Below are positions 25,541 to 37,100 of a stretch of DNA of 63,714 nt, in pieces (position 1 is the first letter of the stretch; every line of letters begins with the position of its first letter). The notes below the pieces were generated by a model. That model did not search any database and had not been told where the DNA came from. It saw nothing but the letters and a program-made list of their open reading frames with translations. This DNA is from Saprospiraceae bacterium. Lineage in GTDB: Bacteria > Bacteroidota > Bacteroidia > Chitinophagales > Saprospiraceae. The position numbers and the translations under genes were made by a program. Where the stretch lies: assembly GCA_020627825.1 (NCBI GenBank), contig JAHDGD010000006.1, forward strand, positions 1 through 63,714, read 5' to 3'.

Positions 25541-26473
25541 ATGCTTAGTAGAAGAGGTATCCGAATAAAAGTCATGAAAATCTTGTATGCTGTTTCACGA
25601 GACGAAACACTTAATCTCAGAGCAGCAAAAAGAGCATATGATACTTCAATTACTGATACCTTTGATTTATTACTGCACTGTTTATATGCATTTATCAAGA
25701 TCTCGAGGGTTTCCACCGAAGATGCAGAAAAACGGAAAACTAAATATATTCCTACTGAAATTGATAAAAATTTCAAGCCTACACTTTATGAAAATCCTAT
25801 AATTCAAGGAATAGAAAATGCGCATTTTTTTAAGAATAAGATCGATAAATTAAATTTACCTTCGAAAATAACCAGTGATTTTTCTAAGAATATATACTAT
25901 GAATTTTTGAAGGAAGAATCCTATGTATCGTATATAAAAGCCGAAAAAACAAATGAAGCGCATCTCAACATCCTGCTGGATTTGTTTCGGTTTTGTCGAA
26001 AGAGCGAATTTTTCAACGATGTAATGGAAGAGCATTATATTAGTTGGATCGATGATAAAAGCGTGGTTGTAGGAGCGATAAAAAAGATAGTAAAATCAGA
26101 TACTAATCAAGAAGATCTTTTTCAAGCTCACTTACCAGATGATGAGATTGTAGAAGATTTTGGCAAGCAATTATTGGAATTTACATTTGAAGAAGAAGAT
26201 GAACTTCTTGATATCATAAAACCTTCGTTAGAAAATTGGGATCACGAAAGATTAGCCATCATTGATATGATCTTAATCAAGATGGCCCTTATTGAAATTT
26301 TGAATTTCGAAACAGTTCCTGTTAAAGTTACTCTTAATGAATATGTTGAAATATCAAAAATGTATTCAACACCTAAATCGAAAGAATTTATCAATGGAGT
26401 CTTAGATAAATTGTTAAAACAACTACAAAACGAAGGTAAAATTAATAAAGTGGGTAGGGGCTTACTCGAGTAA
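25541..26473 (+). CDS. nusB: Transcription antitermination factor NusB, long Bacteroidota form
   Basis: A 310-residue NusB. The C-terminal ~130 residues are the NusB RNA-binding fold (LEFTFEEEDELLDIIKP, NWDHERLAIIDMILIKMAL, VTLNEYVEISKMYSTPKSKEFINGVLDKL). The N-terminal ~170 residues are an extension starting LSRRGIRIKVMKILYA, which matches the NusB first helix, followed by inserted helices. NusB works with NusE (S10) in rRNA antitermination. Proteobacterial NusB is ~140 residues; the extended form is usual in Bacteroidota. I prefer the ATG at 25541 over the TTG at 25532 because homologues start MLSRR. Confidence 0.9.
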   Translation: MLSRRGIRIKVMKILYAVSRDETLNLRAAKRAYDTSITDTFDLLLHCLYAFIKISRVSTEDAEKRKTKYIPTEIDKNFKPTLYENPIIQGIENAHFFKNKIDKLNLPSKITSDFSKNIYYEFLKEESYVSYIKAEKTNEAHLNILLDLFRFCRKSEFFNDVMEEHYISWIDDKSVVVGAIKKIVKSDTNQEDLFQAHLPDDEIVEDFGKQLLEFTFEEEDELLDIIKPSLENWDHERLAIIDMILIKMALIEILNFETVPVKVTLNEYVEISKMYSTPKSKEFINGVLDKLLKQLQNEGKINKVGRGLLE

Positions 26474-26628
26474 CCATCATTATACATTTAGTGCATTTGC
26501 AGCATTTAAGCAATTGATTATATCTTACTTATTAAAGGGATATCAAAACCTAAAGTATTGATATCAAACAATTTTATATCTATACTTGTAGTTATAGCAA
26601 TCAAACTTTTAATATAAATTATAATCCA

Positions 26629-27432
26629 ATGAAGTTATTTATTAGTTCACTTGTTTTATTTTGTACGGCACAACTATCGTTAGCTCAAGCAGACGAAATG
26701 GACTTTGTACATGATTATATTCTGTATAATGGTTATCCTTATTACGTTTCGATGACTCTTGATGGTGAAATACTAGAATTTTTAAAATTTGCGCCTGAGA
26801 TTCTTGGCAATGAGTTTGATAAAGAAAGAGTCCCACCGATGCCTTTGGGCCCATATGTAAAGCCTCCTGAGCAAGAACTTATGGTGTACAATAGTCCTTT
26901 AAATACAACAGAAGTAGGGGACGTACTAATAGTAGAAACTGAAAAGGTTACTGAAAAGAAAGGTACTACTACCTCTATAGGAGCTCAAGATGATAAAGTG
27001 ACCATTCAACCAAAAGAAACTTCTCCAGAAGAACCTAAGATGACGACTAAAATCATTGAAAGAGAACCTGTAAAAGAATCTGAAGTCATCATCAAGCGAG
27101 CAGAAGCGGAAGCAGTTGAAGCAGCAACTTACGAATTAAATTTCCAGGGCTTTTCAGCTCGTTTAACGCCAATTCTAATCAATCAACTGAAAGACATAAG
27201 CAAAGCACATTCGAATAATCCTGATCAATTTGTTCAAATAAGATCTTTTGTGACAGCTGGAGATGATACCAATAAAAAATTGGCAATAAATAGAATGGAT
27301 GCATGTAAGGACTTATTGATAACATATGGTGTTTCAGCAGATAAAGTAAGTACAGGAATAAGACCTTATAGAAGTGCATCTAAAGGAAATGTGGCTATAC
27401 AATTAGTTGATACACTTGATTCTGATTTTTAA
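26629..27432 (+). CDS. Exported protein with degenerate OmpA-like C-terminal domain
   Basis: A 267-residue protein with a signal peptide (about 1-20, ending LSLAQA). Residues 95-165 are a low-complexity Glu/Lys/Thr/Pro linker. Residues 170-265 follow the OmpA-like fold: an opening strand YELNFQGFSARLTP, helix LINQLKDISKAH, strand VQIRSFVTAGDD, helix KLAINRMDACKDLLITYGVSADKVSTG and a final strand. The usual GHTD and Arg residues that bind peptidoglycan are not evident, so binding may be lost or altered. It is periplasmic or outer-membrane associated by inference. It stands alone between nusB (155-base gap) and guaA; a family palindrome follows 10 bases past the stop and may terminate it. Confidence 0.7.
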   Translation: MKLFISSLVLFCTAQLSLAQADEMDFVHDYILYNGYPYYVSMTLDGEILEFLKFAPEILGNEFDKERVPPMPLGPYVKPPEQELMVYNSPLNTTEVGDVLIVETEKVTEKKGTTTSIGAQDDKVTIQPKETSPEEPKMTTKIIEREPVKESEVIIKRAEAEAVEAATYELNFQGFSARLTPILINQLKDISKAHSNNPDQFVQIRSFVTAGDDTNKKLAINRMDACKDLLITYGVSADKVSTGIRPYRSASKGNVAIQLVDTLDSDF

Positions 27433-27442
27433 TGACTCAAAA

Positions 27443-27463
27443 TTTTGGGCTTTAAGCCCAAAA
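27443..27463. repeat. Dispersed palindrome in terminator position
   Basis: Ten-base arms TTTTGGGCTT / AAGCCCAAAA surround a single T. It begins 10 bases after the stop of the OmpA-like gene, where it could act as an intrinsic terminator, although the T-run after the stem is weak (AAAAAG on this strand). Confidence 0.8.
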
Positions 27464-27597
27464 AGAATAAAACAAGTATTGTTCTCTTTGGCTTTGAATA
27501 CGCAGAGTTGCAGGTTTTTTAAATAGATTTGTTTTTTCATATATGAAATGGTGTAAGATGTTTCAATTGTCTTACTTTTGCTCTTCAGCAAAGCAAA

Positions 27598-29136
27598 ATG
27601 AAAGAAAAAATAATAATCCTTGATTTTGGGTCTCAGTATACACAATTAATTGCACGTCGGGTACGAGAAATAGAAGTGTATTGTGAGATTTTACCGTACA
27701 ACAAGTTACCGGAATTAACGGAAGACGTAAAGGCCATTATTTTATCAGGTTCTCCATTTTCTGTAAAAGAAGAAAATGCTTTACATGTTGAACTCGATTC
27801 TATACTAGGAAAAATTCCTGTTTTAGGTATTTGTTATGGTGCGCAATATATTGCCAATTATTGTGGAGGAGTTGTCGAAAGAAGTTCTAAAAGAGAGTAT
27901 GGAAAAGCTGAGTTAAACATTCTAAAAGAAGATACATTTTTCGAGAATGTATCAGCATCATCACAAATATGGATGTCACATGGAGATTCCATTTATGAAG
28001 TTCCTGAAGGATATGAAATTATAGCTAAAACAGATAGTATACCTGTCGCTGCATTTAAAGCTAAAGATGGAACATACGATCAACCGGTTTATGCGATACA
28101 ATTTCATCCAGAAGTATATCATAGTGTAGAAGGAAAAGATATATTAAAGAATTTTATAAGAAACATTAGTGGCTTAAAACAGAAATGGACTCCGGCACAA
28201 TTTGTAGAGGATACTGTAGATCGATTGAAAGAACAGCTAGGTGATGAGAAAGTCATTTTAGGTCTAAGTGGAGGGGTTGATAGTAGTGTTGCTGCATTTC
28301 TTTTGCACAAAGCAATAGGCCCCAATCTAAATTGTATTTTTCTGAATAACGGTTTACTTAGAAAAAATGAATTTGAAGAGGTTTTGGAATCCTATAAAGA
28401 TAAAGGACTAAATGTCAAAGGTGTTGATGCGAGTAATGCATTTTTAAATGAGCTTGAGGGAGTTAGTGATCCTGAACAAAAGCGAAAAATCATAGGGAGA
28501 GTTTTTATTGAAGTATTTACAAAGGAGTCTACTTTAATTGATGGGGCAAAATGGTTGGCGCAAGGTACAATTTATCCTGATGTAATAGAGTCCGTTAGCG
28601 TGCATGGACCATCCGTGACTATTAAGTCACACCACAATGTGGGGGGATTGCCAGATCATTTGGATTTGAAGATTGTTGAGCCTTTACGTATGCTGTTTAA
28701 AGATGAGGTGCGCAAGGTAGGAAAAGAAATAGGTCTGGATTCCCAACTTATTAACCGACATCCTTTTCCTGGTCCTGGCTTAGCTATAAGAATTTTAGGA
28801 GCTATTACACGAGATAAAGTGAGTTTGTGTCAAGAAGCAGATGCCATTTATATTAGAAATTTAAGAGAAAGTGGCTGGTATGACAAAGTGTGGCAAGCAG
28901 GTGCAATATTATTACCTGTACAGTCCGTTGGAGTTATGGGTGATGAAAGGACGTATGAATTTACCATTGCTTTGCGTGCTGTGAATTCGGTAGATGGTAT
29001 GACAGCAGAATGGAGTCCTTTACCTCATGAATTATTAGCAAAAATTTCCAGTGACATTATTAACAATGTTAAAGGAATAAATAGAGTAGTGTATGATATT
29101 AGTACAAAACCTCCTGCAACAATTGAGTGGGAATAA
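27598..29136 (+). CDS. guaA: GMP synthase (glutamine-hydrolysing)
   Basis: A 512-residue GMP synthetase that aminates XMP to GMP. The glutamine amidotransferase domain (about 1-190) shows the nucleophile Cys79 in GICYGAQY and the His-Glu pair in [10 protein letters not shown]. The ATP pyrophosphatase domain has the PP-loop [10 protein letters not shown] (about 221-230). The C-terminal dimerisation domain ends in the conserved [17 protein letters not shown]. All catalytic elements look intact and the length is standard. TACTTTTG at 27573-27580 fits the -7 promoter box 17 bases before the ATG. The next lipoprotein gene overlaps its end. Confidence 0.96.
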   Translation: MKEKIIILDFGSQYTQLIARRVREIEVYCEILPYNKLPELTEDVKAIILSGSPFSVKEENALHVELDSILGKIPVLGICYGAQYIANYCGGVVERSSKREYGKAELNILKEDTFFENVSASSQIWMSHGDSIYEVPEGYEIIAKTDSIPVAAFKAKDGTYDQPVYAIQFHPEVYHSVEGKDILKNFIRNISGLKQKWTPAQFVEDTVDRLKEQLGDEKVILGLSGGVDSSVAAFLLHKAIGPNLNCIFLNNGLLRKNEFEEVLESYKDKGLNVKGVDASNAFLNELEGVSDPEQKRKIIGRVFIEVFTKESTLIDGAKWLAQGTIYPDVIESVSVHGPSVTIKSHHNVGGLPDHLDLKIVEPLRMLFKDEVRKVGKEIGLDSQLINRHPFPGPGLAIRILGAITRDKVSLCQEADAIYIRNLRESGWYDKVWQAGAILLPVQSVGVMGDERTYEFTIALRAVNSVDGMTAEWSPLPHELLAKISSDIINNVKGINRVVYDISTKPPATIEWE

Positions 29137-30490
29137 AATCATTTGGTTTTTGTCTTGCACCATTTTCCTTGCGTCATGTGGGATGTTTGGAGGTGGAAGT
29201 TCATCCAATTCTGGAGGGCAAGAACGACCTATAAAGGAGAAAGATATTCGAGTCGATACTGTTGAATGGACTAAAATTCCAGAGTCGGAATTTCCTCCTA
29301 TCAATAATGTTGATGAAGACTTAATAGAAAAAGAAGTCGAGAGATCCAAAGAAAAAAAAGAACAATATAATATTACAAGCTTTCTTCCTATTCAAGCCTC
29401 CAGAATTAATTATGGCGTAGAATATCCTGATGATATAAGAAATGTTAAATATTTGCAATACTATGCAGGCATGAAAATTGCTTTAGAACAACTTGAAGAA
29501 GAAGATATTAGCCTAAAGGTTGATGTGTTCGATAGCAAGGAAGATATAACACACGTGAAATCTATACTAAATGATCGAGTGGATAATACCACAGATGTGA
29601 TTCTTGGTTCTCTAAAGAAAGATATTTTAGTTGAGTTAGCAGCTTTTGGTAAAGAAAATTCTATTCCTGTTATTTCTCCTTGGTATGCCTCTCAAAGTAT
29701 TGCTGATGATAATCCATTTTATATACAACTGACTCCTTTTCTTATTGATCATTATTATGCAATTACAGAACATGCGCTTTCGCACTTTGACGCAGAAGAT
29801 ATTTATCTTGTAGGTCGAAATGGGTCGAAAGATGTGACGCGTTTCAAGTACTTTCAGGAAGCTGCATTCAACGTTACAAAAGAAGAAAATGTCTTAAATG
29901 AATTTGTGTTTACATTGGATAGTCTAAATGCTGAAGATGGGATTATTCGGTCTTTTATTTTCAATAGGAATGAAAACCTTGAAGAAGAAAGACCATTGGT
30001 ATTCATCATACCGAATTTTTCAATGAGAGAATCTAACTATTTGTACGACCTTATAAGGAGAATCAATGTTGAAAAATTGAATCAAGAAATTTACATTTAT
30101 GGCATGCCTGTTCTGTATGGTATGGATAAAATTACATACGACTATTTGAATAATTTGAACATACGGATCGTGATGTCTCGATATACCAAAAAATCTTCAC
30201 CTGAAGCTAAGAATTTTGCGGCGAGATATTTTAGAGAATACAATGATTATCCGTTGGATGATGCATACGAAGGCTATGATAACATGCTATGGTTAGGAAG
30301 AATGCTACATACTTATGGAGGAGCGTTTATTGATAATTTGGATAAGGATAATGCAGAATACTTGTCAACAAAATTTGATATCCAAAAAGTATTTGATGGA
30401 GATGTAGAAAAGCCTACACTAGATTATTTTGAGAATAAAAATCTACGTATCATTCAATTTAATAACAATGAGTTTTCTGTTGTGAAATAA
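29123..30490 (+). CDS. Periplasmic binding protein-like lipoprotein (type 1 fold)
   Basis: A 455-residue lipoprotein if started at the TTG at 29123, which gives a short basic start, a hydrophobic stretch and the lipobox FLASCG with Cys at about 19. A longer ATG start (29093) adds ten residues that disturb this arrangement. The body resembles the type 1 periplasmic-binding (LivK/AmiC) fold, for example [59 protein letters not shown] and [17 protein letters not shown]. No ABC permease or ATPase is adjacent, so a stand-alone sensor or chaperone-like role is possible. It overlaps guaA by 14 bases and trmH by 1 base. Residues 20-35 are a Gly/Ser linker after the lipid anchor. Confidence 0.75.
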   Translation: MSGNKIIWFLSCTIFLASCGMFGGGSSSNSGGQERPIKEKDIRVDTVEWTKIPESEFPPINNVDEDLIEKEVERSKEKKEQYNITSFLPIQASRINYGVEYPDDIRNVKYLQYYAGMKIALEQLEEEDISLKVDVFDSKEDITHVKSILNDRVDNTTDVILGSLKKDILVELAAFGKENSIPVISPWYASQSIADDNPFYIQLTPFLIDHYYAITEHALSHFDAEDIYLVGRNGSKDVTRFKYFQEAAFNVTKEENVLNEFVFTLDSLNAEDGIIRSFIFNRNENLEEERPLVFIIPNFSMRESNYLYDLIRRINVEKLNQEIYIYGMPVLYGMDKITYDYLNNLNIRIVMSRYTKKSSPEAKNFAARYFREYNDYPLDDAYEGYDNMLWLGRMLHTYGGAFIDNLDKDNAEYLSTKFDIQKVFDGDVEKPTLDYFENKNLRIIQFNNNEFSVVK

Positions 30491-31137
30491 TGAGTAAAGA
30501 GGCATATTTAACAGATAAAAGGATTCAAAGATTAAAGAGTGTTATTTTAAATAGGCAATTTGATCTTACTGTAGTGTTAGAGAATATTCACGACGCTCAT
30601 AATATTTCTGCTATTATGCGAAGTTGTGATGCTGCGGGTATTCATGATATTTATGCAGTTGTCACAGACCCAAGGATTGACATTGAGAAATACGAAATGC
30701 ATAACAAAATAACTTCAGGGAGTGGTAAATGGGTAGAGATGCATCTATTTCAGGATGTTGAAAAGTGTGTTTTGGCTTTACGCCAAAAGTACACGTTTAT
30801 ATACGGCACTCATTTATCTGAAACATCTATGAGTTTGTATGATTTAAACTTTGAATCTTCAATTGCTCTTGTATTTGGGAATGAACATGAAGGGCTTTCT
30901 GATGAATTTTTAAATCACCTTGATGGGAATTTTAATATACCGCAGTATGGAATGGTTCAATCCTTAAATATTTCTGTTGCATGTGCTGTAAGTGTTTTTG
31001 AGGCTTTACGCCAGAAAGAAAAGTGTGGCAAATTTAAAAATGAATCATGGGGACCTCAACAGCAAGAATTGTATGCAAGGTATGTTAAGAATAGTAAAAA
31101 TAAGTTAAATCCAGATTATCATTCAGAACAAACATAA
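30490..31137 (+). CDS. TrmH-family tRNA/rRNA 2'-O-methyltransferase
   Basis: A 215-residue SPOUT-fold methyltransferase. Motif 1 is VVLENIHDAHNISAIMRSCDAAG, motif 2 is LVFGNEHEGLSDEFL, and motif 3 is IPQYGMVQSLNISVACAVSVFEALRQ. The arrangement matches TrmH, which makes Gm18 in tRNA, more closely than the rRNA enzymes, but the substrate is not certain. No N-terminal substrate domain precedes the fold. The start ATG shares its A with the preceding TAA (TAATG), implying translational coupling. The aminotransferase gene follows after 20 bases. Confidence 0.88.
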   Translation: MSKEAYLTDKRIQRLKSVILNRQFDLTVVLENIHDAHNISAIMRSCDAAGIHDIYAVVTDPRIDIEKYEMHNKITSGSGKWVEMHLFQDVEKCVLALRQKYTFIYGTHLSETSMSLYDLNFESSIALVFGNEHEGLSDEFLNHLDGNFNIPQYGMVQSLNISVACAVSVFEALRQKEKCGKFKNESWGPQQQELYARYVKNSKNKLNPDYHSEQT

Positions 31138-31157
31138 ATCACAATAAAAATCGAAAA

Positions 31158-32357
31158 ATGAACAGTAAAATATTAGCTAAAAGACTCCAAAGGGTTAATG
31201 AATCTGCTACTATAGCTATGGCTCAAAAAGCTAGAGAAATTGCTTCTCAGGGACATGATGTGATCAGTTTGTCGTTGGGCCAGCCAGATTTTGATACCCC
31301 TGATCATGTAAAAGAGGCAGCAAAAAAAGCTTTGGACGAAGGCTATACGAATTATACTCCTGTAGGTGGTCATCCTGAATTTGTAGAAGCAATTATTCAT
31401 AAGTTTAAGAGAGATAATAATTTAGATTTTAAAGCTGATCAAATCGTAGTTTCATGTGGAGCGAAGCAGTCCATTAATAATCTGATGAATGCGTTGGTGG
31501 ACCCAGGAGATGAAGTTATCATTTTTACACCTTACTGGGTTTCATATTTTGATATTGTTACAATGGTAGGAGGTGTCCCTGTGTGTCTGAAGGCTGGTAT
31601 AGAACAAGATTTTAAAGTTACTCCGGCACAATTGGAAGCGGCCATAACGGATAAATCGAAAGTTGTAATTTTTTCTTCACCATGTAATCCTACCGGTTCA
31701 GTTTATACAGAAGAAGAGCTGTATGCTTTAGCAAAAGTGATTGATGAAAAAGAAGATTTAATTGTAATTTCTGATGAAATTTATGAATACATAAATTTTG
31801 GAGATAAGCATAAAAGTATAGGGAGCTTTGATTTTATGAAAGATCAAGTTGCAACGGTAAATGGAATGGCTAAAGGATTCGCTATGACTGGATGGAGGAT
31901 AGGGTATATGGGAGCTCCTTCATGGTTAGCTAAAGCTTGCAAAGCGATCCAATCTCAGGTTACTTCTGGAGCAGCATCATTTTCACAAAAAGCTTCCGCA
32001 GTAGCTTTGATGAGTGATATGCAACCCACACAAGAAATGAAAAAGGCTTTTTTACGCAGAAAGAAATTAATGAAAGAAGGGCTTCTAAACATTAATGGAA
32101 TTAAAACAAACGATCCACAAGGAGCATTTTATATCTTTCCAGATGTTAGTTCATTTTTTGGAAAATCCAATGGTTCTGTCACGATTCAAAATTCTCAAGA
32201 TTTTGCCATGTTATTACTGGAAAATGCCCACGTAGCTACCGTAGCAGGTAGTGCTTTTGGAAATGATAAGTGTATAAGACTAAGTTATGCAGCCTCCGAT
32301 GAAGAATTAACAGAAGCATTAAGACGTATGAAATCATTTCTTGAACCTTTTAAATAA
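31158..32357 (+). CDS. Class I PLP-dependent aminotransferase (aspartate aminotransferase type)
   Basis: A 399-residue fold-type I aminotransferase. The Schiff-base lysine is K239 in NGMAKGFAMTGWRIGYM, the PLP-phosphate region reads VISDEIYEYINFG, and the substrate carboxylate Arg lies in CIRLSYAAS near the end. The N-terminal VNESATIAMAQKAREIASQG and VISLSLGQPDFDTP are characteristic of the Ib-type aspartate aminotransferases common outside proteobacteria. It interconverts aspartate and glutamate skeletons; prephenate activity, seen in some relatives, cannot be excluded. It is cytosolic. It follows trmH by 20 bases and precedes the carboxylase gene by 12. Confidence 0.93.
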   Translation: MNSKILAKRLQRVNESATIAMAQKAREIASQGHDVISLSLGQPDFDTPDHVKEAAKKALDEGYTNYTPVGGHPEFVEAIIHKFKRDNNLDFKADQIVVSCGAKQSINNLMNALVDPGDEVIIFTPYWVSYFDIVTMVGGVPVCLKAGIEQDFKVTPAQLEAAITDKSKVVIFSSPCNPTGSVYTEEELYALAKVIDEKEDLIVISDEIYEYINFGDKHKSIGSFDFMKDQVATVNGMAKGFAMTGWRIGYMGAPSWLAKACKAIQSQVTSGAASFSQKASAVALMSDMQPTQEMKKAFLRRKKLMKEGLLNINGIKTNDPQGAFYIFPDVSSFFGKSNGSVTIQNSQDFAMLLLENAHVATVAGSAFGNDKCIRLSYAASDEELTEALRRMKSFLEPFK

Positions 32358-32369
32358 AAGTAGAAATCA

Positions 32370-33911
32370 ATGAACGATAAACTTCTAAAACTACAAGAAC
32401 TTGAACTTTTGGCGAAAGCCGGTGGAGGAGAAAAGCGGATCTCTAAACAGCATGAAAAAGGCAAGTTAACTGCTAGAGAACGTATACGTTTACTTGTTGA
32501 TGAAGGAAGTTGGGAAGAAATCGGAATGCTTGTTAAACATCGTTCGACTGATTTTGGAATGGAAAAAGAAAATTATTTAGGTGATGGCGTAGTTACAGGA
32601 TATGGAACAGTTAATGGTAGATTAACGTATGTTTATGCACAAGATTTTACTGTTTTTGGAGGATCATTAAGTGAAACTCATGCAGAGAAGATTTGTAAGC
32701 TTATGGATTTAGCTTTAGATAATAAGGCACCTATTATTGGTTTAAATGATTCTGGGGGAGCGCGTATACAAGAAGGAGTGAAGTCGCTAGGAGGGTATGC
32801 TGATATATTCTACAGAAATACACAAGCTAGTGGGGTTATTCCCCAAATAAGTGCTATTATGGGCCCTTGTGCGGGAGGAGCTGTTTATTCGCCTGCTATC
32901 ACAGATTTTATTATGATGGTTGACCAATCAAGTTATATGTTTGTAACTGGTCCCAATGTAGTGAAAACAGTAACCAATGAAACTGTAACAAGTGAAGAAC
33001 TAGGCGGAAGTAAGACACATGCGAGTAAAAGTGGTGTAACTCATTTTACAGCGCGTAATGATTTGCAATGTATCGAAATGATTAAAAAATTGTTGAGTTA
33101 TATTCCGCAGAATTACGATGCGAAAGTCGATGACATTCCATATACAATAGATGATGAAAGTAGGGCTGCACTTAATGACATAATTCCAGCATCAAGTAAT
33201 ACTCCTTATGATATGAAAGAAGTGATACATGAACTTGTTGATCCAAGAAGTTTTTTTGAGGTTCATAAAGATTTTGCTGAGAATATCATTGTAGGTTTTA
33301 GTAGAATAGGAGGTAGATCAGTAGGAATTGTTGCTAATCAGCCGTATGCACTTGCAGGAGTTCTGGATGTTAAAAGTAGTACAAAAGCGGCTCGATTTGT
33401 TCGGTTTTGTGATTGTTTCAACATTCCATTACTGGTGTTAGTTGATGTTCCTGGTTTTCTGCCTGGAACAGATCAAGAATGGAATGCAATTATTACAAAT
33501 GGTGCAAAATTATTATATGCATTTAGTGAATCTACAGTGCCAAGAATATCTGTCATTACGAGAAAAGCTTATGGAGGGGCATATGATGTCATGAATTCTA
33601 AACATATTGGCTCAGATTTAAATTTAGCTTGGCCAACAGCAGAAATTGCAGTAATGGGAGCAAAAGGTGCAAGCGAAATTATTTTTAGAAAGGAAATAGC
33701 ATCTGCTGATAATGCTGAAGAAATGCTAGCAAATAAGGAAAAAGAATATGCAGAGCAGTTTGCGCATCCGTATAAAGCTGCTTCTAGAGGTTTTATTGAT
33801 GCTGTTATAGAACCTTCTGAAACTCGAATTAAGCTTATTAAAGGTTTTGCTATGCTAAAAGATAAAAAGAAATCAATACCTTCAAAAAAACACGGAAATA
33901 TCCCGCTTTAA
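32370..33911 (+). CDS. Acyl-CoA carboxylase beta subunit (propionyl-CoA/methylmalonyl type)
   Basis: A 513-residue biotin-dependent carboxyltransferase of the PccB/MmdA family. The N-terminal half has [37 protein letters not shown] and [14 protein letters not shown]. The C-terminal half has [34 protein letters not shown] and [18 protein letters not shown]. The two crotonase-like halves are complete. It transfers CO2 from carboxybiotin to propionyl- or acetyl-CoA, or works in methylmalonyl-CoA decarboxylation. No biotin carrier or biotin carboxylase gene is in the window, so the partner subunits are encoded elsewhere. It ends the guaA-to-carboxylase run; a 229-base AT-rich gap follows before the giant genes. 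Confidence 0.93.
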   Translation: MNDKLLKLQELELLAKAGGGEKRISKQHEKGKLTARERIRLLVDEGSWEEIGMLVKHRSTDFGMEKENYLGDGVVTGYGTVNGRLTYVYAQDFTVFGGSLSETHAEKICKLMDLALDNKAPIIGLNDSGGARIQEGVKSLGGYADIFYRNTQASGVIPQISAIMGPCAGGAVYSPAITDFIMMVDQSSYMFVTGPNVVKTVTNETVTSEELGGSKTHASKSGVTHFTARNDLQCIEMIKKLLSYIPQNYDAKVDDIPYTIDDESRAALNDIIPASSNTPYDMKEVIHELVDPRSFFEVHKDFAENIIVGFSRIGGRSVGIVANQPYALAGVLDVKSSTKAARFVRFCDCFNIPLLVLVDVPGFLPGTDQEWNAIITNGAKLLYAFSESTVPRISVITRKAYGGAYDVMNSKHIGSDLNLAWPTAEIAVMGAKGASEIIFRKEIASADNAEEMLANKEKEYAEQFAHPYKAASRGFIDAVIEPSETRIKLIKGFAMLKDKKKSIPSKKHGNIPL

Positions 33912-34140
33912 GTTTCAATCAAGTTTATCATGATATAAAATACTAAAATCGTTTTTTTAATGATTTTTCATGGGCTAGCCTACCTGTTTTTACATATTAG
34001 TTTTTATAATATATTCATTTATTAAATATGTAAAGTTTTGACGTTAACAGATTTATTTATAGAAAAAATTATGAAATGAGGTAGAATTAAATTATTCTTG
34101 CATATGTTTTTCAACTAAACATTGAGTAAATTATAATTTA

Positions 34141-37100
34141 ATGACAAATTTCAACTTTATCCGTGTAGCGGTATTTTTTACTGCACTCATTCTAACTTGT
34201 TCATTTACAAGTATTTTTATGCCAAATCCTCCTATTGCAGATGATATTACAGTATGCGAAGGAGAACCAACAATAGTTGTTCCAATGGCAGATGGAACTG
34301 CAACAGAAGTCACATTAGCAGTACAAGATTTTGACGGAAGTCAACCGGCTTTGCCATTTATGGCTTCGGTAGAGTTCAATGATGGGACAAATGATTATTT
34401 CGAAGCAACAGATGGGTCAACTATTTCAATTCAATCAGGTGGAATGTACAGTTTTGAGGATGGAGTAAATATGTTTTGGGCTGCCGAGGATGTTGATGAT
34501 GATGGCGGGAATGGTGCAAGTGAGCAAAGTTTAACGTTTGATCCTGTAAATATTGATGGATTTAGTAATGTTTCATTTTGTTTTGCTATAGCTGCTGGAA
34601 ATGAGAATCCGCCAAATACTAATCCTGGATATGACGCTGGTGATTATGTAACAGTTGAGTATTCAGTTGATGGAGGCGCTTTTCAGTCTGCACTTTGCTA
34701 TGCTTATCTAGATGGAGGAGATGATTTTAATGAACCATTTCATTCAGACCCAAATTGTGATGGAGATGGTGCTGATGGAGTTCAATTGACAAATGTTGCT
34801 CAAAATTTTGAATTTGAATTACCAGCAGCAGCATCTGCAGGAAGTTCAGTTGTATTTAGAATTCTTGTTGCTATGAGCTCGGCAAGTGAAGAAATAGCAT
34901 TTGATGATATTGCTGTAAAAGCAGTTCCATCAGGAGACTTAGTATTTAATTACTATGATATGGATCCATCGAATGATACAACTTTAGTCCCAGTTGCTAC
35001 TGATGTACCTTCGTATGATGCAGGTGTGACATTAGCTACATCACCTGATACTATTTGGGTCACTGCAGAAGATGCAACAGGAGAATCTCTTCCTACTCCA
35101 GTTGTCATTACTGTGTTACCAAATACGGAAGCAGGACCTAATCAATTTGGATGTGATGTTTCTGCATTTGATCTTACGGCAGTTGGTGATGATAATTTAT
35201 CAGGAACTTGGTCAGGTGGTTTAGGTTCTTTTACTGATCCTACTAGTGCGATGACAAGTTATATTCCCAGCATGGATGAATATGGTGTTCCAGTAGTTCT
35301 CACGTATACTCTTCCAGGAGCTTTGTGTGGAGAATCGGATGAATTAATTGTATATAATGTAGTTACACCAGACCCTTCATTTGTATATCCTTTTGATTCT
35401 ATTTGTCCAGGTGATGGTATCGTTGCACCAATATTTACAGGAGGTGAAGCGGGGATTTTTGAAGTTATATCAGGAAATGAGAATGATCTTGACTTGGATC
35501 CAGAAACTGGTGAGATAAATTTAGCAAATTCATTATTAGGAACGTACACAATTCAAAATACAACATCGGCATGTGGGAACTTAATATTAACAGGTGTTAT
35601 CGATGGTGGACTTTCAGGTGGACTTCCAAAAGCTTTTGAACTTTTAGCAGTGAATGATATACCAGATTTATCTATATATGGTATAGGAGCAGCCAATAAT
35701 GGAGGAGGAACAGATGGAGAAGAATTTACATTTCCAGCAGAAATGGCTTCCAAAGGAGATTATATATATGTTGCATCTGAATCAGTTGCATTTACATCTT
35801 TTTTCGGATTTGCGCCTGATTATATAAGTACATCTACATTAATTAATGGTGATGACGCAGTTGAACTCTATTGTAACGGAGTCGTTATTGATTTATTTGG
35901 AGATGTTGATGTGAACGGTGACTTTGAACCTTGGGATTATACGGATGGATGGGCTTATCGAACATCAGGAAATTCATTAAATCTCGGTTCTTTTGAAGAT
36001 GTGAAATGGACATATTCCGGTAGGGATGCATTAGATAATGAAACAGATAACGCAACAGCTCAAATTCCTTTTCCATTAGGAACATTTTCAACAGATTTTA
36101 TGGGTATTTGTCCAAATGAAGTGGCACAAGTAGAATTTGTAATTACAGATTTTGGTGGTACGATGCTAATGTGTCCTGAAGATGTTGTGATTTCGTTGGA
36201 TGGAGGAGAATGTGGAATTGTTGCTGTTATTGCAGATGCATCTGCGATTGACAATTGTTCTCCAGGATTGGTCTTGGAGCAGGTTTCTGGGCCTGTGTCA
36301 GGAGACTTTTTGGATCAAGATAATTCGCCGTATATAGTAACTTTTGAAGGAACAACAGATGCAGGAGAGTTGGTATCTTGTTCGTATTCAATTACCATAG
36401 AAGATTATACACCTCAAAGTAATACCTTGGCATGTAATGGTGCCATTAATCTTAGCTTGAATGAATTATGCGAAGGTTTAGTTACAGCAGATATGCTTTT
36501 AGAAGGAAATGATTATTTCTGTTATGATGAATATATTCTATCAGCTCAGTATAATGGAAATGCTGTAGGAACAGTTGTTCCTAATAGCTTTGGTAATGGA
36601 AATTCATTACAATTTGATAACAGTCTAATTAATATACCTATTGAGGTTTTGGTAAGTGACCCAATAACTGGCAATACTTGTTGGGGATATGTAACATTAG
36701 AAGATAAGTTAGCTCCTGTTATAATATGTCCTGATCTTATAGTTGTTGATTGTGATGCAGATCTTACTCCTATGGAACCCGAAGTAGAAGGTGGATGTGA
36801 TATTGTTACATTTGTTATGGAGGAAGATATTAATGATGGAGATTGTGCAGATTCATTTTATCAAGAAATAACACGTACATGGGTTGCCATAGATAATGCA
36901 GGGAATCAAAGTGATCCATGTATTGAGATTATTCAAATCGAAAGAGATGTATTTTCTGAAATTGTTTTCCCATCAAATTATGATGGTGCTGTAGGAAATA
37001 ATCCTGTTTTACCTTGTAATGGAGAAGGAACTATTTTTGCTTTAGATGCTGATGGAAACCCAAATCCTGAAAGTAGTGGAAATTTAATAGGCACTGGCCA

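Noticed and set aside
30770-30788. TTTTGGC-TTTAC-GCCAAAA hairpin inside trmH
   Set aside because: Only a 7-bp stem without the GGGC core, in ordinary coding sequence; one such match in AT-rich DNA is expected by chance.
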